Source: Neofusicoccum parvum
Lineage: Eukaryota > Ascomycota > Dothideomycetes > Botryosphaeriales > Botryosphaeriaceae
Length of the DNA stretch: 64,000 nucleotides
Direction: 5' to 3'
NCBI GenBank assembly: GCA_020912385.1
Contig: CP087209.1
Coordinates: 1,116,001-1,180,000 of the forward strand
The notes beneath the pieces were generated by a model, which was given only the letters and a program-made list of their open reading frames with translations, had not been told where the DNA came from and ran no database searches. Position numbers and translations under genes: made by a program. How positions within the stretch are numbered: position 1 is the stretch's first letter; every line of letters starts with the position of its first letter. Shown here piece after piece: positions 44,400 to 57,452 of this stretch.

Positions 44400-44971
44400 A
44401 ACCTTTGAGGACGTGCACATCGAGATATTGGCTGTTTGGAGTAGTTTTCTTTCCTTTTCGGGGTCTCGTCCGATTCATTTAATCAAGCTGAAAGTGTCAC
44501 GATGAATATCTGAGGGACAGTCGTTCTAACACACGCAGCAGGAAAATTTGTGTTCATTCTTGGAGGAAGTGACTGTCAATGGATTTTCTGGGACTGCTAC
44601 TTTCCTTGTGTAGCTGACTGCAAGTAGTCTATCGTTGAGAACGCGCTTGTTTAGCAGAGATAGTTTTGTCCGAGCGTGACTGGGGAATTCAAGTAGATTC
44701 GGTCTATAAAGTCGATCTTTACAATAATGAGTAAAGTGAAGACACCACTATCCATGTAGTGACCTGAGTCTTGCGTTGAGATCACAGGTCAAATATCTGG
44801 TGGCTTGCGCAAGACTTTCCGAACTTGTGAATATCTACATAGGTCAATATTACCATAGAAAAACTTACAATCATGCGGTGATGAGAGTATGCAGAACAGC
44901 ATCATACTCCTCCGCTTCGTCCTTATTCCTCAAGAGGTATGAGCGCGAGACATCATTTGTCATATCACCTT
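44400..44971. other. convergent intergenic region
   Basis: AT-rich 3' flank shared by the HeLo-like gene and the small secreted protein gene. No gene seen. Confidence 0.5.
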
Positions 44972-45567
44972 TCAATGGGACTGTTCAAGCCCTTTAACAT
45001 TCCCCTGCTTATAAGCCATTGTATCCGCAGAAAACACTAGTCGCTCTTTCATCCTTGACTTTCTCACCGGCATACTCGGGTCATCACTTATCGTAACGGT
45101 AGCGTTGAAGAAGTCGAGGTTCGACGTATAGTATTTGCTAGTTAGGGATAGGACGGTGGCGGACAGCACGGCCTCTCCCTTGGTGGAGTCGGTCGGGACA
45201 TACATGCTGAAGGGGACCTGAGTGTTGTTGTTGCCCTTGAACTCTACGTGAGGAAAAACCTTGATGTCAGCGTTTCCATTCATGTGAAGGTTGAACCGGG
45301 AGGGGAGGTCTTACGGGGTCCGAGGTAGGCTTCACGAAGGATCTCGTTGCCGAGGGTTCCAGGGGGCTCGGTTCCGATGGGAGTGAGGCCGAAAATGATG
45401 GCGATGTTTTCGATCTGCTGCGAGGTATCCTCGCTGCCGATGCTGGCGGAGAAGTTCTGGCCGGCGCCGAGGTTCTTGAGGACGGCGATGCCGTTAACGA
45501 AGGCGAACTGGGCGGAGGCCAAGGGAGTGACGGCAATGAGTGCAGCGAGGATGGTCTCGGAGAGCAT
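44972..45567 (-). CDS. small secreted protein (174 aa), unknown family
   Basis: Exons 45567-45315 and 45243-44972. The intron has donor GTAAGA, branch GCTGAC and acceptor CGTAG, and joins LGP to QFKGNNNTQVPF. The signal peptide MLSETILAALIAVTPLASA has cleavage expected before QF. The mature protein is cysteine-free, with N-glycosylation sequons NFS, NNT and NAT, and beta-rich segments (VPFSMYVPTDSTKGEAVLSA, FFNATVTISDDP). The ATVTISDDP region faintly recalls fungal TRAP-alpha/Irc22-like proteins, but the expected C-terminal membrane helix is missing. A GTGAGA donor just after DDPSMP might start another intron that changes the C-terminus. It lies beside the NLR pair. Confidence 0.7.
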
Positions 45568-48500
45568 TCTGTTGGTGCTTGGAAGTTTGGTCGTATGTAC
45601 GTTTGAAACGAGTGTGGTTGGAGTTGGAAGTGTGTTCGGCTGTGGTGGGTTACCTCCTCTTGATGCTGGAGGTGCGATGATCTTAAGTATTTTGATGAAA
45701 GCACCAAATCTTTGGGGCCTATCTCACCGCATCGAGGCGGGTGTTGCTGGGCAAGGCAGACTTGTTCTACCAAACATGAGGTCTGAATGAGGCCTCCATG
45801 GCGCAGTTTACTCCCAGCTCGCTGTTCGGTGTTTCAGGGTGTGCGTGCTGGGAGATCGGCGGAGGTCAGTGGTCTGAGTATACGAGTAGTGCTGGCAAGT
45901 GGCAGTGTCTGGAGGGTTTGCACGCACCAAAATATGGGTGCCTTGATCGGTAAAGGGTGTTTCGGCAAGGCTTTCATAGCCTGGGCTGGTATATGATGAC
46001 CGCTCAACGCCCTTTTGCGGACCGACTATGAACTACAGTTGCCCACTTTCCCATTTAAATATTTCCACCAAGCATCTAAAGAGATGAAGGAGGTAGGTGG
46101 CTATGCCGGACTTTCATCGACGATGAACAGTGCTGTAGGTCTGAACCTTGAATCAACTCCAAACAACTTGCACTTGGAACATCTAGAAATCATGAAAGTG
46201 CGCTTTTTCTGACGTTATGAAGGCTCTCAAGTACCAAGTGGTCCCGCTGGAAGGCACGCTTTCACCAGGAAAGCTTCGCCTAAAGGCTCCTTCACAGGCA
46301 AATATAGTAAAAAGGATCCCGATTTATATTGCATGTGCCCGCTCTCATTTAAGCATGACATTTGGCCAAAGCGTCACCGGTGCCGCATTAACCATGCCGA
46401 GGTCTTGTAACATACGCCAGTTTTTGCAGGACTTCGCAATCCCTTAACTTACTTGCGTGAACGCATGTTGGACTTGAGTAACAAAGACAATGATTTGGGC
46501 GAGAAAATCGTCATTGTGAGTTGGAAATAATAGCAAGGTGGAGGAGAATCCTGAGATGGAGACACATGGGTTTTGATGTTCTTCACAGGAGGGCTCGGAT
46601 GAACAGCGGCGGAGAACTGTGTCGTACCATCTTTGTGCAACACGGTCCAGATGAAGGTAGATTATCGCTCTTGAAATACGCTAGCGGGCCTTGCCCACCA
46701 TCAAGCTTTATTAATTACTGCCCTGTTTTCGGGTATGCGCTTGATGGGGCTGAGTGAAGTTCGCCTGATTCCTCACCGAAACCTGCCGAACATCCAAAGG
46801 TCACTTCCATCGGCCTTTGCTTTGATTGGTACTTGTTACTTGTTATCGCGTCATGCGATTGTGATTAAGAGACCTTCAGCTATGTTCCCGCAGATCGGTA
46901 AGGCTGAACGCGATGGATCTTCGCATGAGAGTGCCGGAGTATTCGGGGAATTCGGCAAACTCCCCGGCCGTTGAGCGTTAATACTACCCCCGTGGCTTAA
47001 AAAAGCAAGAAACGGCCTCAAACTCAAATCAACCTCGTTAATCAGGAGCCTTAGGCTGCGTTCTGATGGATCTGGAATGGAGCTGTACTTTACAGGTTTC
47101 ATTTCTCTTTCGAGAAACGCACATGCCTTCAAGGCAATCAACAGTTGAAAAGCCCCCGAGACATCCACACGCTTTCCTGGCATAGCGTTTCCCCTCGCAG
47201 CGGGAGCTAAACCCACTCGAGTTTCGGCTCATGACGTTGTCCCGCTATTCCACAACCCCTGCCGGCGATCATTTTACAGACGGGCGTGGCTGACGTGCCT
47301 CTACAATAGCTCCTGTGGATCGCATCATAGAATGCCAAAATAGGAAATGGAGGGTGGATGACAGTTGCGAGCATCTGTGCACGCAGGTGGAAACACTCTT
47401 CGACATGCGAAGTCGTGAATGCGCTTGCTCGAATCATCAACGCAGATACGCTCAAGATGACGTAGCGCACTGTTGGTGCCATTATTGATGTCCAGCAATT
47501 CGAATGATGGCGTTTCGCAGACCTTGGTGGCTACATTCGCTGTCGGGTTTGAGGATCTTATGAGGACGAGATTCTTGGGAAGTCTGACTTTGTAGGGCAG
47601 CGTGCAATGCTACTTTCTAGCGTTTGTACTAGTTATAGCATGATTTCGTGGTAATAAGATCTGTTGCTTCGCGTGATCGAAGGGCATGTTGAACCACAGG
47701 TAGCGGGCTTGGTCGGCTTTGAAAACCCCCGCATCCTTCGGTGTCATTTATTGTTTCTCATTTTGTCGGCCATGTCAACTACGCGACAGAGTAACTCAGA
47801 ATTAACGCAGCACGATCGTCAAAATGGTCGGAAGCTTCCGTAACATAATCCTCACATAGTGTCTTTGAAAGAGCGTACATGCCACTTTACTTGGGTGAGG
47901 CTAAGATTCTAGCTTGCCCAAGACGTCCTGCTAACAAGCTAGTTATGGTTTGAGTGCACCATGGCCACAGGTGCCATGGCTGTATGGAAGGCTATTAGCG
48001 TGCCGGCTGGCATCTTCCTGTGGCTCCTCGGGGTTTGGTTCTTTGCGCTGGCCAGGATCTCTGTCTTGTCTGGCTGAAGCGAAATTACGTTCACGTTGAT
48101 CCCGCAGGCCGGCTTGACGATTGCAGCCATTCAAAAGTGAATTCTCGAAGAAGCGAAAGGACTAGTGTTTTCTGGAAATGTGACTGCTCACATGCACTGA
48201 CCAATGGATAGAGTTTGGGGCTGAAGCATGCAGCCTCACCGGTACCGAATGAACTCAAGTGGATCATGCCTTCGTTCGACTTTCTTCTTTTCTTCTTCTT
48301 GTCGCGACGTTGGAGGTTGCGGACTTGTTGCCGGATCGGGGGCGATGCAGTGATCTTCTCGTGTCCCAGAGACCCACGCTGGCTGCCAAGTCGACGGCTG
48401 GGCCTCGCTGCGGGCTGCTGACGAACCGCATCAGCGTCGGCGAGTCGAATTGAGAGCGACGGCTGGCGGGCCCTGACGGGTCGAGCAGTGTGCAAACCAG

Positions 48501-49218
48501 GTGAAGTTGCAAACGGGGTGCACAGTGCCATGTGCCGAAGGCCGGGGTGGCTTCAAGCATCGAGCTTAGCCTGGACGCATGCCAGTGGGGATTCAGCATT
48601 CGCAATCGTGGGCGGGTCCCTGCTCTGGTTCGGAAAATCAGACGAGGCGGAAGGCGGTGTTCCGCTCCAGCAGGCATGGGCACAAGGGACGCAGCGGCTG
48701 GCTGGTAATCGCCGGTCTGTGCTACACCACTGGGAATGGCAGTCGAAGAGCGCGAAATCTGCGGGACGTGGAAGATTGTGGGTGTCGAGCGCGGAGTTAA
48801 GATAGCTACGCGACGGCCAGAAGTGGTTGCCACGGCCAGATGTGGCTCTTGCCAGCCCGCTCGCAACCCCATCAACCCTGCACCAACACCCTCGATCTCA
48901 TCTTGCTGTCCCGCTCCCGCGCCGGGACACGCGGACACCTCGGTTGACCTTCCGCCGCAGTGGAGATGCATGTGCCGCCGCCAATGGCCGCCCTCGCGGC
49001 CCTGCACTCCCGGTGGATCGCAGTGGGCCGGTGACGGAAATGCCAGTCATATCCCGACTCCCTATCGCCGCACCCGGCATTTGTTCGGGCTCCCACGTCG
49101 CCGCTTAGAAATGCTCCATTGCTGACCTGCAGGACCGCCCATGCTCCGGCCTTCAAATAGCCTCCTGGGCTTCCCTTTTGATCGTCACCAGCTTCCCTTG
49201 CTCCAGGACACTTGCAGC
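45568..49218. other. 3.6-kb gene-poor region
   Basis: 45.6-48.0 kb is moderate to low GC with only short frames. 48.3-49.1 kb is GC-richer, with a 247-aa minus frame lacking protein-like features. No gene is supported. The last few hundred bases are presumably the promoter of the MFS gene. Confidence 0.45.
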
Positions 49219-51059
49219 ATGCAGTCACTCCTCCAATACAGACGCATCGGCCTTGCCGCCCACGCCCAGGTCCAGCGGGACCTGGAGCAAGCCAACCGAC
49301 TCACCATCCGCCCGCCTCGGTCTTCCTTTTCGCAGTCCGGCGGAGAACAGAGAGACAATGCGGAAAAGGAGGAAGAGGAGGGCGGCCGTCTGACGCCTGG
49401 TCGGTCCCACGACTCTTCGAACTCCTCGTCCAGTAACTTATCCACATCGCAGGGGATTGAGCCCGCCGCCGTCGCCCGCGTCCACACCCAAGCCACCGTC
49501 CGAACCCAATACAGCGCCAGAGCCGCCCTTGGCCACTCCCTGACCGGCATCCACGCTCGCGATCGCCGCACCCACGAGGGTAAAGGAGAGCAGGTTTTCG
49601 TTGTGGGCTGGGAGGGCGAGTCTGACCCCCTCAACCCCAGAAACTGGCCCCTTCCAAAGCGAATAGGCACCACCCTGCAGATCTCCGCCATTGCCGTTTC
49701 TGTCTGTGCCGCCTCATCCATCGACGCTACGATTTTGCCCCAGGCCGCAGCTGAGCTCGGGGTCAGCGAGGTCGCGGAAACTCTTGCGACAGGTAGGCAC
49801 CAGAACAACCCAACGGGTAGTGTGCTGACCGTGTTCCAGGCATGTTCCTGATTGGGTTCGGACTGGGCTCTCTGATTGCTGGGCCATTCTCCGAGACATT
49901 TGGGCGAAACGCTGTTTACATTGGATCCCTCATCATCTACAGCATTTGGATCATGGCTGCTGGACTTGCGCCTAACTTCGGTGCCCAAGTTGTCTTCCGG
50001 TTCTTGGCGGGTTGCTCTGCGTCAACCCCGCTGGTGTGCGCTGGAGGGTCAGTGTCTGATCTGTACGACGGCCTCGAGAAGACTTGGGGCTTCCCTCTCT
50101 TCGCAATTGCTGGCTTTGGTGGTCCGGTCCTGGGCCCTGTCATCGGAGCCTACATCGGACCTTCGCCACTGATCAGCTGGAGGTGGACAGAGTGGATCAT
50201 GTTGATCACCGCTGGGCTTGTGCTCACTCTAGTCTTCCTCTGCATGCCCGAGACTTTCGCTCCACTTCTGCTGCAATGGAAGGCCCAGCACCTCCGCAAA
50301 ATTACAGACGACCATCGGTTCCAGTCAGGGCATGAGATTGTCGAGTCTACTCTCTTTACCCGCTTGAAGGTAGCTCTAACGAGGCCTTTCCTGATGGTCA
50401 CGGAGCCAATCATCATGCTGATGACCCTCTACCTCACCGTCATCTATATCGTCCTCTTCACATTCCTCGACGGCTACGTCTACATCTTCCAAGATACGTA
50501 TGGAATCTCCCAGGGATTGACCAACATCATCTTCACTGCCATGTTCATCGGCATAGTAATGGTGGCTTGTCTCGTACCGATTGTCTACCACCTGACAGTC
50601 AAAGAGCTCGAGCGCGTTCGTGCCAAGGGTGAGATGCTCTTCAACCCAGAGGTCCGCTTGTGGTATGCCATGCTCGGCACGGCCCCTGCAATTCCAATTG
50701 CACTCTTCTGGATGGGCTGGACTGCGTATCCTTCTGTCAGCATCTGGTCTCCCATAATCGCTTCCACGTTGTTCGGGTTTGGCATCATCGGAATCTTCCT
50801 ATCCACGTACATGTACATCATCGATTCCTACGAGACATACGCGGCCTCGGCACTTACCTTCGTTGCACTTGTGAGGTACTTGGCTGCAGGAGGCATGACG
50901 GTGGCCGGTATTCCGTTCTACGAGAATATGGGTGTGCACTACACCCTGACCATTTTGGGTTGCATTGCCGCCGTGATGGTGCCCATTCCGTATCTCTTGT
51001 ACAAGTACGGCCATCTGGTCCGGCAGAAGAGCAAATATGCGGTCTCCAGAGAGGTGTAA
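49219..51059 (+). CDS. MFS transporter, DHA1 (drug:H+ antiporter / polyamine-type), 597 aa
   Basis: Exons 49219-49792 and 49840-51059, with a 47-nt intron (GTAGGC...TTCCAG). A long hydrophilic cytosolic N-terminus of about 150 residues (Ser- and Glu-rich) precedes GWEGESDPLNPRNWPLPKR, the standard entry to DHA1 family proteins. About 12 transmembrane helices follow. Signature segments are GFGLGSLIAGPFSETFGRN (motif A-like loop 2-3), the motif C-like GFGGPVLGPVIGAYIG, and the large central loop MPETFAPLLLQWKAQHLRK. Such proteins export drugs, polyamines or organic acids across the plasma membrane. It is tail-to-tail with the acyl-CoA ligase (123 bp apart). An in-frame ATG at 49141 would add 26 residues. 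Confidence 0.92.
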
Positions 51060-51182
51060 ATGGTCCGCCGAAGGGGTGACTGGGGGAAGTCAACAAATGA
51101 AGGGGTGTGGAAACCCTTCTTTACTGGATTCAACCCTTCATCCATCATTCGGGGAGTGTGTATCTGGTCTACGGATATTACA

Positions 51183-53501
51183 CTAGAGCTTTGCAGCTAG
51201 CTCTCTCTTTGCCTGTTCTCGGAGCTCTTTCTTCAAAATCTTGCCACTCGCGTTCTTTGGAATACTCTCTACGATTCTGATACCTCCCTCCGGTCTCTTG
51301 TATCTCGACAATCGGCTAGTCACATACTCCATCACTTCTTGCTCCGTCACCTTCGTTCCAGGCTTCTGCACGACATACGCTCGCGGGAGCTCCGATTCAT
51401 TCTCCGCCAGGGTTACACCAATAACACCTGCATCTGCGATATTAGGATGGCTCAGCAAGACGCTCTCGACCTCCGTCGGAGACACTTGAAAGCCGCGGAC
51501 TTTGATCAACTCCTGTGCCTTCTGTCAGCTTTTACTCTCAACTCAACCCAACCCAATCCATAGACTGCGTTCTACCTTCTTTCGGTCAACAATATACCAT
51601 AATTTACTCTCGCGGTCACAATATGCAACGTCGCCTGTGTGAAAGTAACCGTCTTCATCCCAATCACGCTTGTTTGCCTCTTCATTCCGGTAGTAGCCCG
51701 CCACGATAATGGGGCCTCGAATGCAGAGCTCACCGCTGACATTAAAGTCACTGACATCATTCCCTGCCCACCGTCAAAGTCAGCATCCCACATACCCACA
51801 CCTTCCGATCACTCACCTCCATCATCCACAAGCTTCACATCCACCCCAGGCAGCATACGGCCGACACTCCCCGTCGCATCCGCCTCGGGCCAGTACAAAA
51901 AGCTCGCGATGCCGCTCGTCTCGCTCATACCCCACGCCTGGGTGCACGGCGTGCCGTCGGGCAGCAGCGCGGCCAGCCTGGCCTGCAGCGCGGCGCCCAT
52001 GGGCGCGGCGCCGCACCACACGTTGCGCAGCCCACCCAGCGCCGCCCGCACGCCCGCGCGATCCCCCTCCCCCAGCGCCACCACCGCGCCCACCATCCCC
52101 GGCACCACGTTCGCCTCGGTCACGCCGTGCGCGGCGACGGCGGCGACCCACGCGCGCGCCTCGAACCGCCGCTGCACGACGGCCGCGAAGCCGCCCCGCA
52201 GCGCCGACACGTGCGCGCGCGCCACCTGGCTGACGTGGAAGAAGGGCGTGCAGAGTAGTCGCCGCACGGCGTACGGCTTGCGGTGCGCGGGGTGCGCGGT
52301 CGTCAGCGTGTGCTGGGCGACGAGGTGGGCGTGGGTGAGGTCGAGGGCTTTGGGGGCGCCGGTGGTGCCGGAGGAGAAGAGGCGGGCGGCGGGGGTGGTG
52401 GCGGGGGGGAGGCGGAGCCAGGGGGAGGGGGGGTGGGCGAGGAGGGTGCGGTAGGTTGGGTGGGGGGAGGGGGATGGGGAGGGCGGGGAGGCCGCGGGGT
52501 CGAAGAGGATGACGTGGGCGTCCGGGATGGAGCAGGTGCGCGCGGCGGAGAGGACGGCGGGGAGGAGCGGCGGCTCGACGATGATGTGCTTGATGGAGGC
52601 GGTGCGGATGGCGTGGGTCAGCTCGTGCGTGGTGTAGGACGGGTTGGTGCCGGCGAAGATGCCGCCCGCGCCGATGATGCCGAGGAAGGCGAGGGGGTAG
52701 CATATCTGGGGCCGTTGGAGTCAGCGCGTGGTTGGTACAACGTTGGCTTGAGGAAACGCTAGACGGTGGTAGGCGGGCGTAGACGGCGGTAGGCGGGAGT
52801 ATGCGGCGTTGTGGGATATTAATATGCGTGGTTGGAAGTGTTTACCACCATGAAACAAAGAAAAAGCAGGAAATATGTCGTCCATGTTCATAGTTGCTCT
52901 CCACACATGGGCACGCGCGATTCTTGCCCAAACGAGACTTGAGTTCAAATGGCGGCGGTAGTCCACGGCAAGCATGACGACAGTGCTGACTCAACCCAAA
53001 AGTTTGCCTGATTGTGGGGACTTGAAGCATTCGTCTGGAAAATTGCAGTGAGACGAATGCGTCAATTCCCCGCGTAGATGCTGACGTGAGGTCATTGTCG
53101 CGCCAGCGGTCGGCTGCTGCATCAATCTGCACGCAATAGTTGCTGGGAGATGGCAAAGGTAGGAGATGGAGGGAAAGCAGCTAGAGATGAAAGGAGGTCA
53201 GGAGACAGACATCGTTGAAAGCGTGTATGCACACGCAGTCCCCCTGCTGCACGCCGGCAGCCTTGAGACCGGTGATCAGACGGCCAATGGTGTCAAGGGC
53301 TTGGCGTGCGCTTATTGTTCGGGCTGGATTTGCGGCATCGATGTATATCTGGCGGTTGCGAATCAGCATGCATGCTGTCCGGCATGCGGCAGACGGTGGT
53401 GCGCATACAGGCATGTCCCAGTCGTAGGACACATGGTCGAAAATCCACGATAAGATGTCCTCGTCGGGGATGGGGAGATGCTCTTCGGCGAGGAACGGCA
53501 T
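51183..53501 (-). CDS. peroxisomal 4-coumarate-CoA ligase-like / acyl-CoA synthetase (545 aa)
   Basis: Exons on the minus strand: 53501-53409, 53348-53211, 52705-51817, 51763-51576, 51512-51183; all phases agree. The N-terminus is MPFLAEEHLPIPDEDILSWI. Adenylate-forming (ANL) motifs follow: P-loop-like SSGTTGAPK, TPFFHVSQ, WGMSETSG, DGYFHTGDVAY, the hinge VDRKKELIKVRG, and the C-terminal catalytic lysine in PKNASGKILKKEL. It ends AKL, a type-1 peroxisomal targeting signal. It would form acyl-adenylate then acyl-CoA from a carboxylic acid, ATP and CoA. Intron 2 is 505 nt, exceptional here; intron 1 (60 nt) is stop-free and frame-preserving. The GC-rich segment 51.9-52.6 kb carries a Pro/Ser-rich insertion before the P-loop. 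Confidence 0.92.
52761..52800. repeat. two-copy 20-bp tandem repeat inside the long ligase intron
   Basis: Two adjacent near-identical units of the form TAGACGG(T/C)GGTAGGCGGG(C/A)G within intron 2 of the acyl-CoA ligase gene. Confidence 0.7.
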
Positions 53502-54761
53502 CGTGACGATGCAGAGGCGCGTGTGGGTGGTGTGGAGCTCCCCACGAGGACGGGCAGTTTCACCGTTGAGTTTTCAAGGCGCAGCATGGCGAGGATGGCC
53601 TGCCTCGGCCAACGGCGCGGGGAAGCGCGGCGGGGTATCCTTTGGGGTCGGCGCATGTATATCCTCCGACGCGCAGCGGAGCGCACTGCGACCCGCCGCA
53701 GGCAGAGCAGGAGAGCAGGAGAGCACACCCTCGCACGTGCCCAGACAAGAAGCAATGCAGTCGCCACTTGCCGCATTGGGCCGCCACGCACGGCCCCCTG
53801 GCCGCACTGGGTGCCGCGGGTGCGCGCGGGCTTGGGGAAATCCCACCACCTCCCCCGTTACTGCGCTCCTGTCATACCGCCTCACTCATCAGCAAGCTTT
53901 TGTGTTGCGCCTCTGCCGTCTCTTCGCATCCGCGGCATCCTCTTTGCGACTTGTATCCGCCTGGGCCGATCCAATCGCTGCCCGCAGCCAGCCGAAAACG
54001 GCCAAGAGTCCCTCACTCAGAGCGCCACTGCCGCCAGCTTAACCTTTGCGTCAGTATCGTGGCCTTGGCCGGCCATGGCTGTCTCCCAGCACGAAGCTCG
54101 CGAACGAAAATGTACTTTGCGGTGCTCCCGGAGCATTGACGCACTGGCCAGCTCTCTGCCGGGCCTGGGTCCGGCACTGTTTCCCACATCTGGCGGCGAG
54201 GATGGGCAGATCTATCCAACTCGCCGGTGAAAGCCAAGACTGCAGGTGTTTCTTGGGATGCAGGTAATCTGCTGCCCGCCGGTCGAGGCGTCCGGCAGAA
54301 GTGCCGAACCACACTCGGCCCACCAGCTTCGGGCAGCTTCGGACTATGCACATGCACTCTTAACTTCCCGTATTCATCCTAAACTTTACAGTTTACTACG
54401 CGTGGCCTTCTCTTACTCAGATGCCCTCCAGCGTCGCCCTCTGTTTGGCCCTCCGCGCTCCCAAGCAATGCCACCAAAGCTTGGTATGCCGGGGCACTAT
54501 CGGCGAGTATTCCTGCGCTGTGTCCGTGATAGCACGATTCATCTCGGTCCTTGGCCTCAAGCATCCGCTTGCTTTCCAAGCCTACGACACTGCCCCCGCA
54601 GTATGCGACCAAGACTTCCACGCAAGAACAGGACTGCCCGCTTGCCACTGCATCTCTCCCCGCTCTTTTCTCCGCATAAGTAGTGAGAGTTTCTTGTCAA
54701 ACACTACGTGTCCAACTTGCTCCAACACTCTCCACGGCGCCCAAGCTCTTAGCCTTCGAAT
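53502..54761. other. 1.26-kb divergent intergenic region
   Basis: Separates the ligase start from the Dal5-like transporter start. Contains several overlapping frames (to 250 aa) with no family resemblance. Presumably promoters for both. Confidence 0.45.
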
Positions 54762-56462
54762 ATGGCCGATCCAAAAACATTCACCGATGATCCGAAGCTC
54801 GAGTTCGCTGAGACGCGGTCCGATGCATCGGATATTGACTATGAAGCGGAAAAGAAACTCCTTTGGAAGATGGACTGGATCATCTTACCGACCATAGCGC
54901 CTCTGTACGTCTTCAGCTTCCTCGATCGTGTCAACATCGGTAGGTCCTAGCCCACTGGACTTCTTGATAGCACCCAGGCTCAACTTGCAAAGGAAATGCG
55001 CGGCTGTACGGACTAGAGGAAGACCTAGGTCTCAGTAGCATGCAGTTCTCTATCGCCATATCCTTGTTCTTTGTCACGTACGTATGCGTGGAGATACCCT
55101 CCAACCTGGTCATCAAAAGGATTGGTCCGTCAAGATGGATTGCGTTCATCACCTTCGTGTGGGGTATCGTTGCGACGCTCACCGGGCTGGTCCAAAACTT
55201 CGGCGGCCTGGTGGCTTGCCGTTTGGTTCTTGGTATCTTTGAGGGTGGATTCGTTCCTGGGATTATCGTCTACCTCACTCTCTTCTACACTAAAAAAGAG
55301 ATGGCGCTGAGGATAGCGTTTTTCATGGTCAGCGCTCCAACCGCAGGGGCGTTCGGAGGCCTCCTTGCGTACGGAATCGGGTAATGCTCTCGCAATCCAG
55401 GATATTGACACCATTGCTGACCCTCTGCAGTCACATGGACGGCATACTGGGCCACCGAGGATGGCGTTGGATCTTCATCCTTGAAGGCATTCCGACATGC
55501 ATCCTCGCCATCATCGTCTTCTTCATCATGGCAGACGGCCCGGAGACGGCAAAATTCCTGAGCCCGGACGAAAAGGCGCTGCTGCGACTCCGCCAAAAGC
55601 GCTGCACCGGCTGGACCGAGTCGTCCGAGGTCCTGCACAAGGAGGACGTGTACCGCGCGCTGCTGGACTGGAAGCTCTGGATGTTCTGCGTCTCCGGCTT
55701 TGGGTCCGCAACGACGCTGTACGGCTACGCCACCTTCCTGCCGACCATCATCCACGGCATCGACCCCTCGTACTCCACCGCCATGGTCCAGGTCATGACC
55801 ATCCCGTGCTACTGCGCCGGCGGCATCGTCTCGTTGTTCGTGGCCTACGCCTCCGATCGTCTCCAGTTCCGCGGAGGCATTGCGGCCGGCATGGGGCTGA
55901 TTTCCTGCACCGGCTACGTGATCCTCCTCTCGACGGACGACAGCAGCGCTGGGTACGCCGGTTGCTTCCTCATCCCGCTGGGCATATACACGATGTCGGG
56001 CCTGTCCCTGACGTGGCTGACAACCAACAACCCGCGCTACGGGAAGCGCGTCACCGCCGTAGCCATGGGGACCATGTCGGTGAACTGCGGCGGCATCATG
56101 ATGAGCTACGTAAGTCCTGCGCTCTCCGTGCTCCTTCTTTTTCACCCATCTTCCCGGTTTCCCCCCGGGCCTCTGATGGTTCGCTCTCATCTGTTGCCGG
56201 ACGCCTGGCTTGCCCTCCACGCTCACACGCTCCCTCGCAGATCTACCCCAAAGACGAAGGCCCCCGCTACCACCGCGGCCACGCCATCACGCTCAGCCTC
56301 ACCCTCGTCTCCATCTGCGCCATCGCCTTCCTGTCGTGGTACTTTGCGCGCGCCAACCGCCGGCGAGCGGCGGGCAAGGAGGACCACAAGATCGCCGGCA
56401 TGACGGACGAGCAGATCGAGGAGCTGGGCGATCGGAGCCCGCGGTTCGTGTACACGGCGTGA
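54762..56462 (+). CDS. MFS anion:cation symporter, Dal5/allantoate-permease-like (488 aa)
   Basis: Exons 54762-54939, 54993-55380, 55431-56109, 56241-56462, in phase. The N-terminal MDWIILPTIAPLYVFSFLDRVNIGNARLYGLEEDLGLS is the hallmark entry of the ACS family (allantoate, nicotinate, pantothenate and other carboxylate permeases). Next come FVTYVCVEIPSNLVIKRIGPSRWIAF and CRLVLGIFEGGFVPG, then about 12 TM helices with a central loop (TESSEVLHKEDVYRALLDWK). The tail IAGMTDEQIEELGDRSPRFVYTA is typical. It imports small organic anions with protons at the plasma membrane. Intron 3 (131 nt) is longer than the others. The neighbouring ligase and ACAD suggest a carboxylic-acid substrate. Confidence 0.93.
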
Positions 56463-57452
56463 AGGACCTGTGGCCTGCGATTGGAGGTGTCGTGCGTGTT
56501 CGCGGTGGGAGTGGAGATTGGTAATTTGCGAGGGAAGGATGCTGGCTTCTTCTGAACAATGCCCCTGGTTCCGGAGGGTCCGTAATTGGGGTCTAATGGA
56601 GCGCAAAAGCAGCTCGCGATGTTTTTTTGCTTTTTTTCCTGATTGCTTCGAGCTTCTCGATCGGCAGAAGCAGGAGAGAATGGTCTGAGAACCTGCTTAG
56701 AAACGGGAGGCGTTGTGGATAGCACGAATGAATTAGCTTGCCCTGACTCTCTGGTCTCGGAGCCAGCTTCTTGGTTTAGTAAACGGGCGTTTTCTTTCGG
56801 ACGTAAGCTGTGCGGAGAGCGGAGAGAAGGCGTGAGAGGGGGTGGAGGTGTGTGTCTGCTGGACGCGTCAGGACTGAGTCGACCAAGAGTCGAGAGCTCC
56901 CTCGAGCTTCCGGGCCCAGCGGTACGTATATATCATCGACGCGTATAGCGCAGGGAGTGCAAAGGTGTCCTCGGATCTTATCAGTAAACATGGGCGGTCG
57001 ACAAATGCAGCGACGATGGTTGGCGGGAGGACGGGCGGACGCGACAGGGGTGTCTGTAATCAAGGGGGTCTTATTGGCGGGCGGGGAAGAAGCTCTGGCC
57101 ACGCGCCAGTTGAGCCTCGGTCGACCGCCGGCTGTCTCGCAGCGCGTCCGCTGGCATTCACCCCGCTGGTTACCCCGGACGGGCTTGACTAGCTGCTCCG
57201 GAGACCCTCACCAGATGCAGAAAATGGAGTCTTGAAATATGGACTCCTGAATCCCACACCGACCGTCCCCCCCCTTCTCCCTCATCTCTCCGCCTCTCCC
57301 TCCTCTCACGCCCGGTCGATCGACCTACCTGTCTCGGAGCTCGCCGACTCAGCTACGCCAGCTGCTCTCTCCCTCCTCTCTCTCTCCCACCACCTCCCAT
57401 CCGCACCATAAGCACCCGCCTACCTCCCTACGTTGCTCTTGCCACCGCCAAC
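56463..57452. other. intergenic region and ACAD promoter
   Basis: About 990 bp without a supported gene. The 150 bp before 57453 is C/T-rich, as in a fungal promoter and leader. Confidence 0.5.

Noticed and set aside
48264..49007. 247-codon minus-strand frame
   Set aside because: GC-rich promoter region of the MFS gene, no family signal, overlapped by frames on the other strand.
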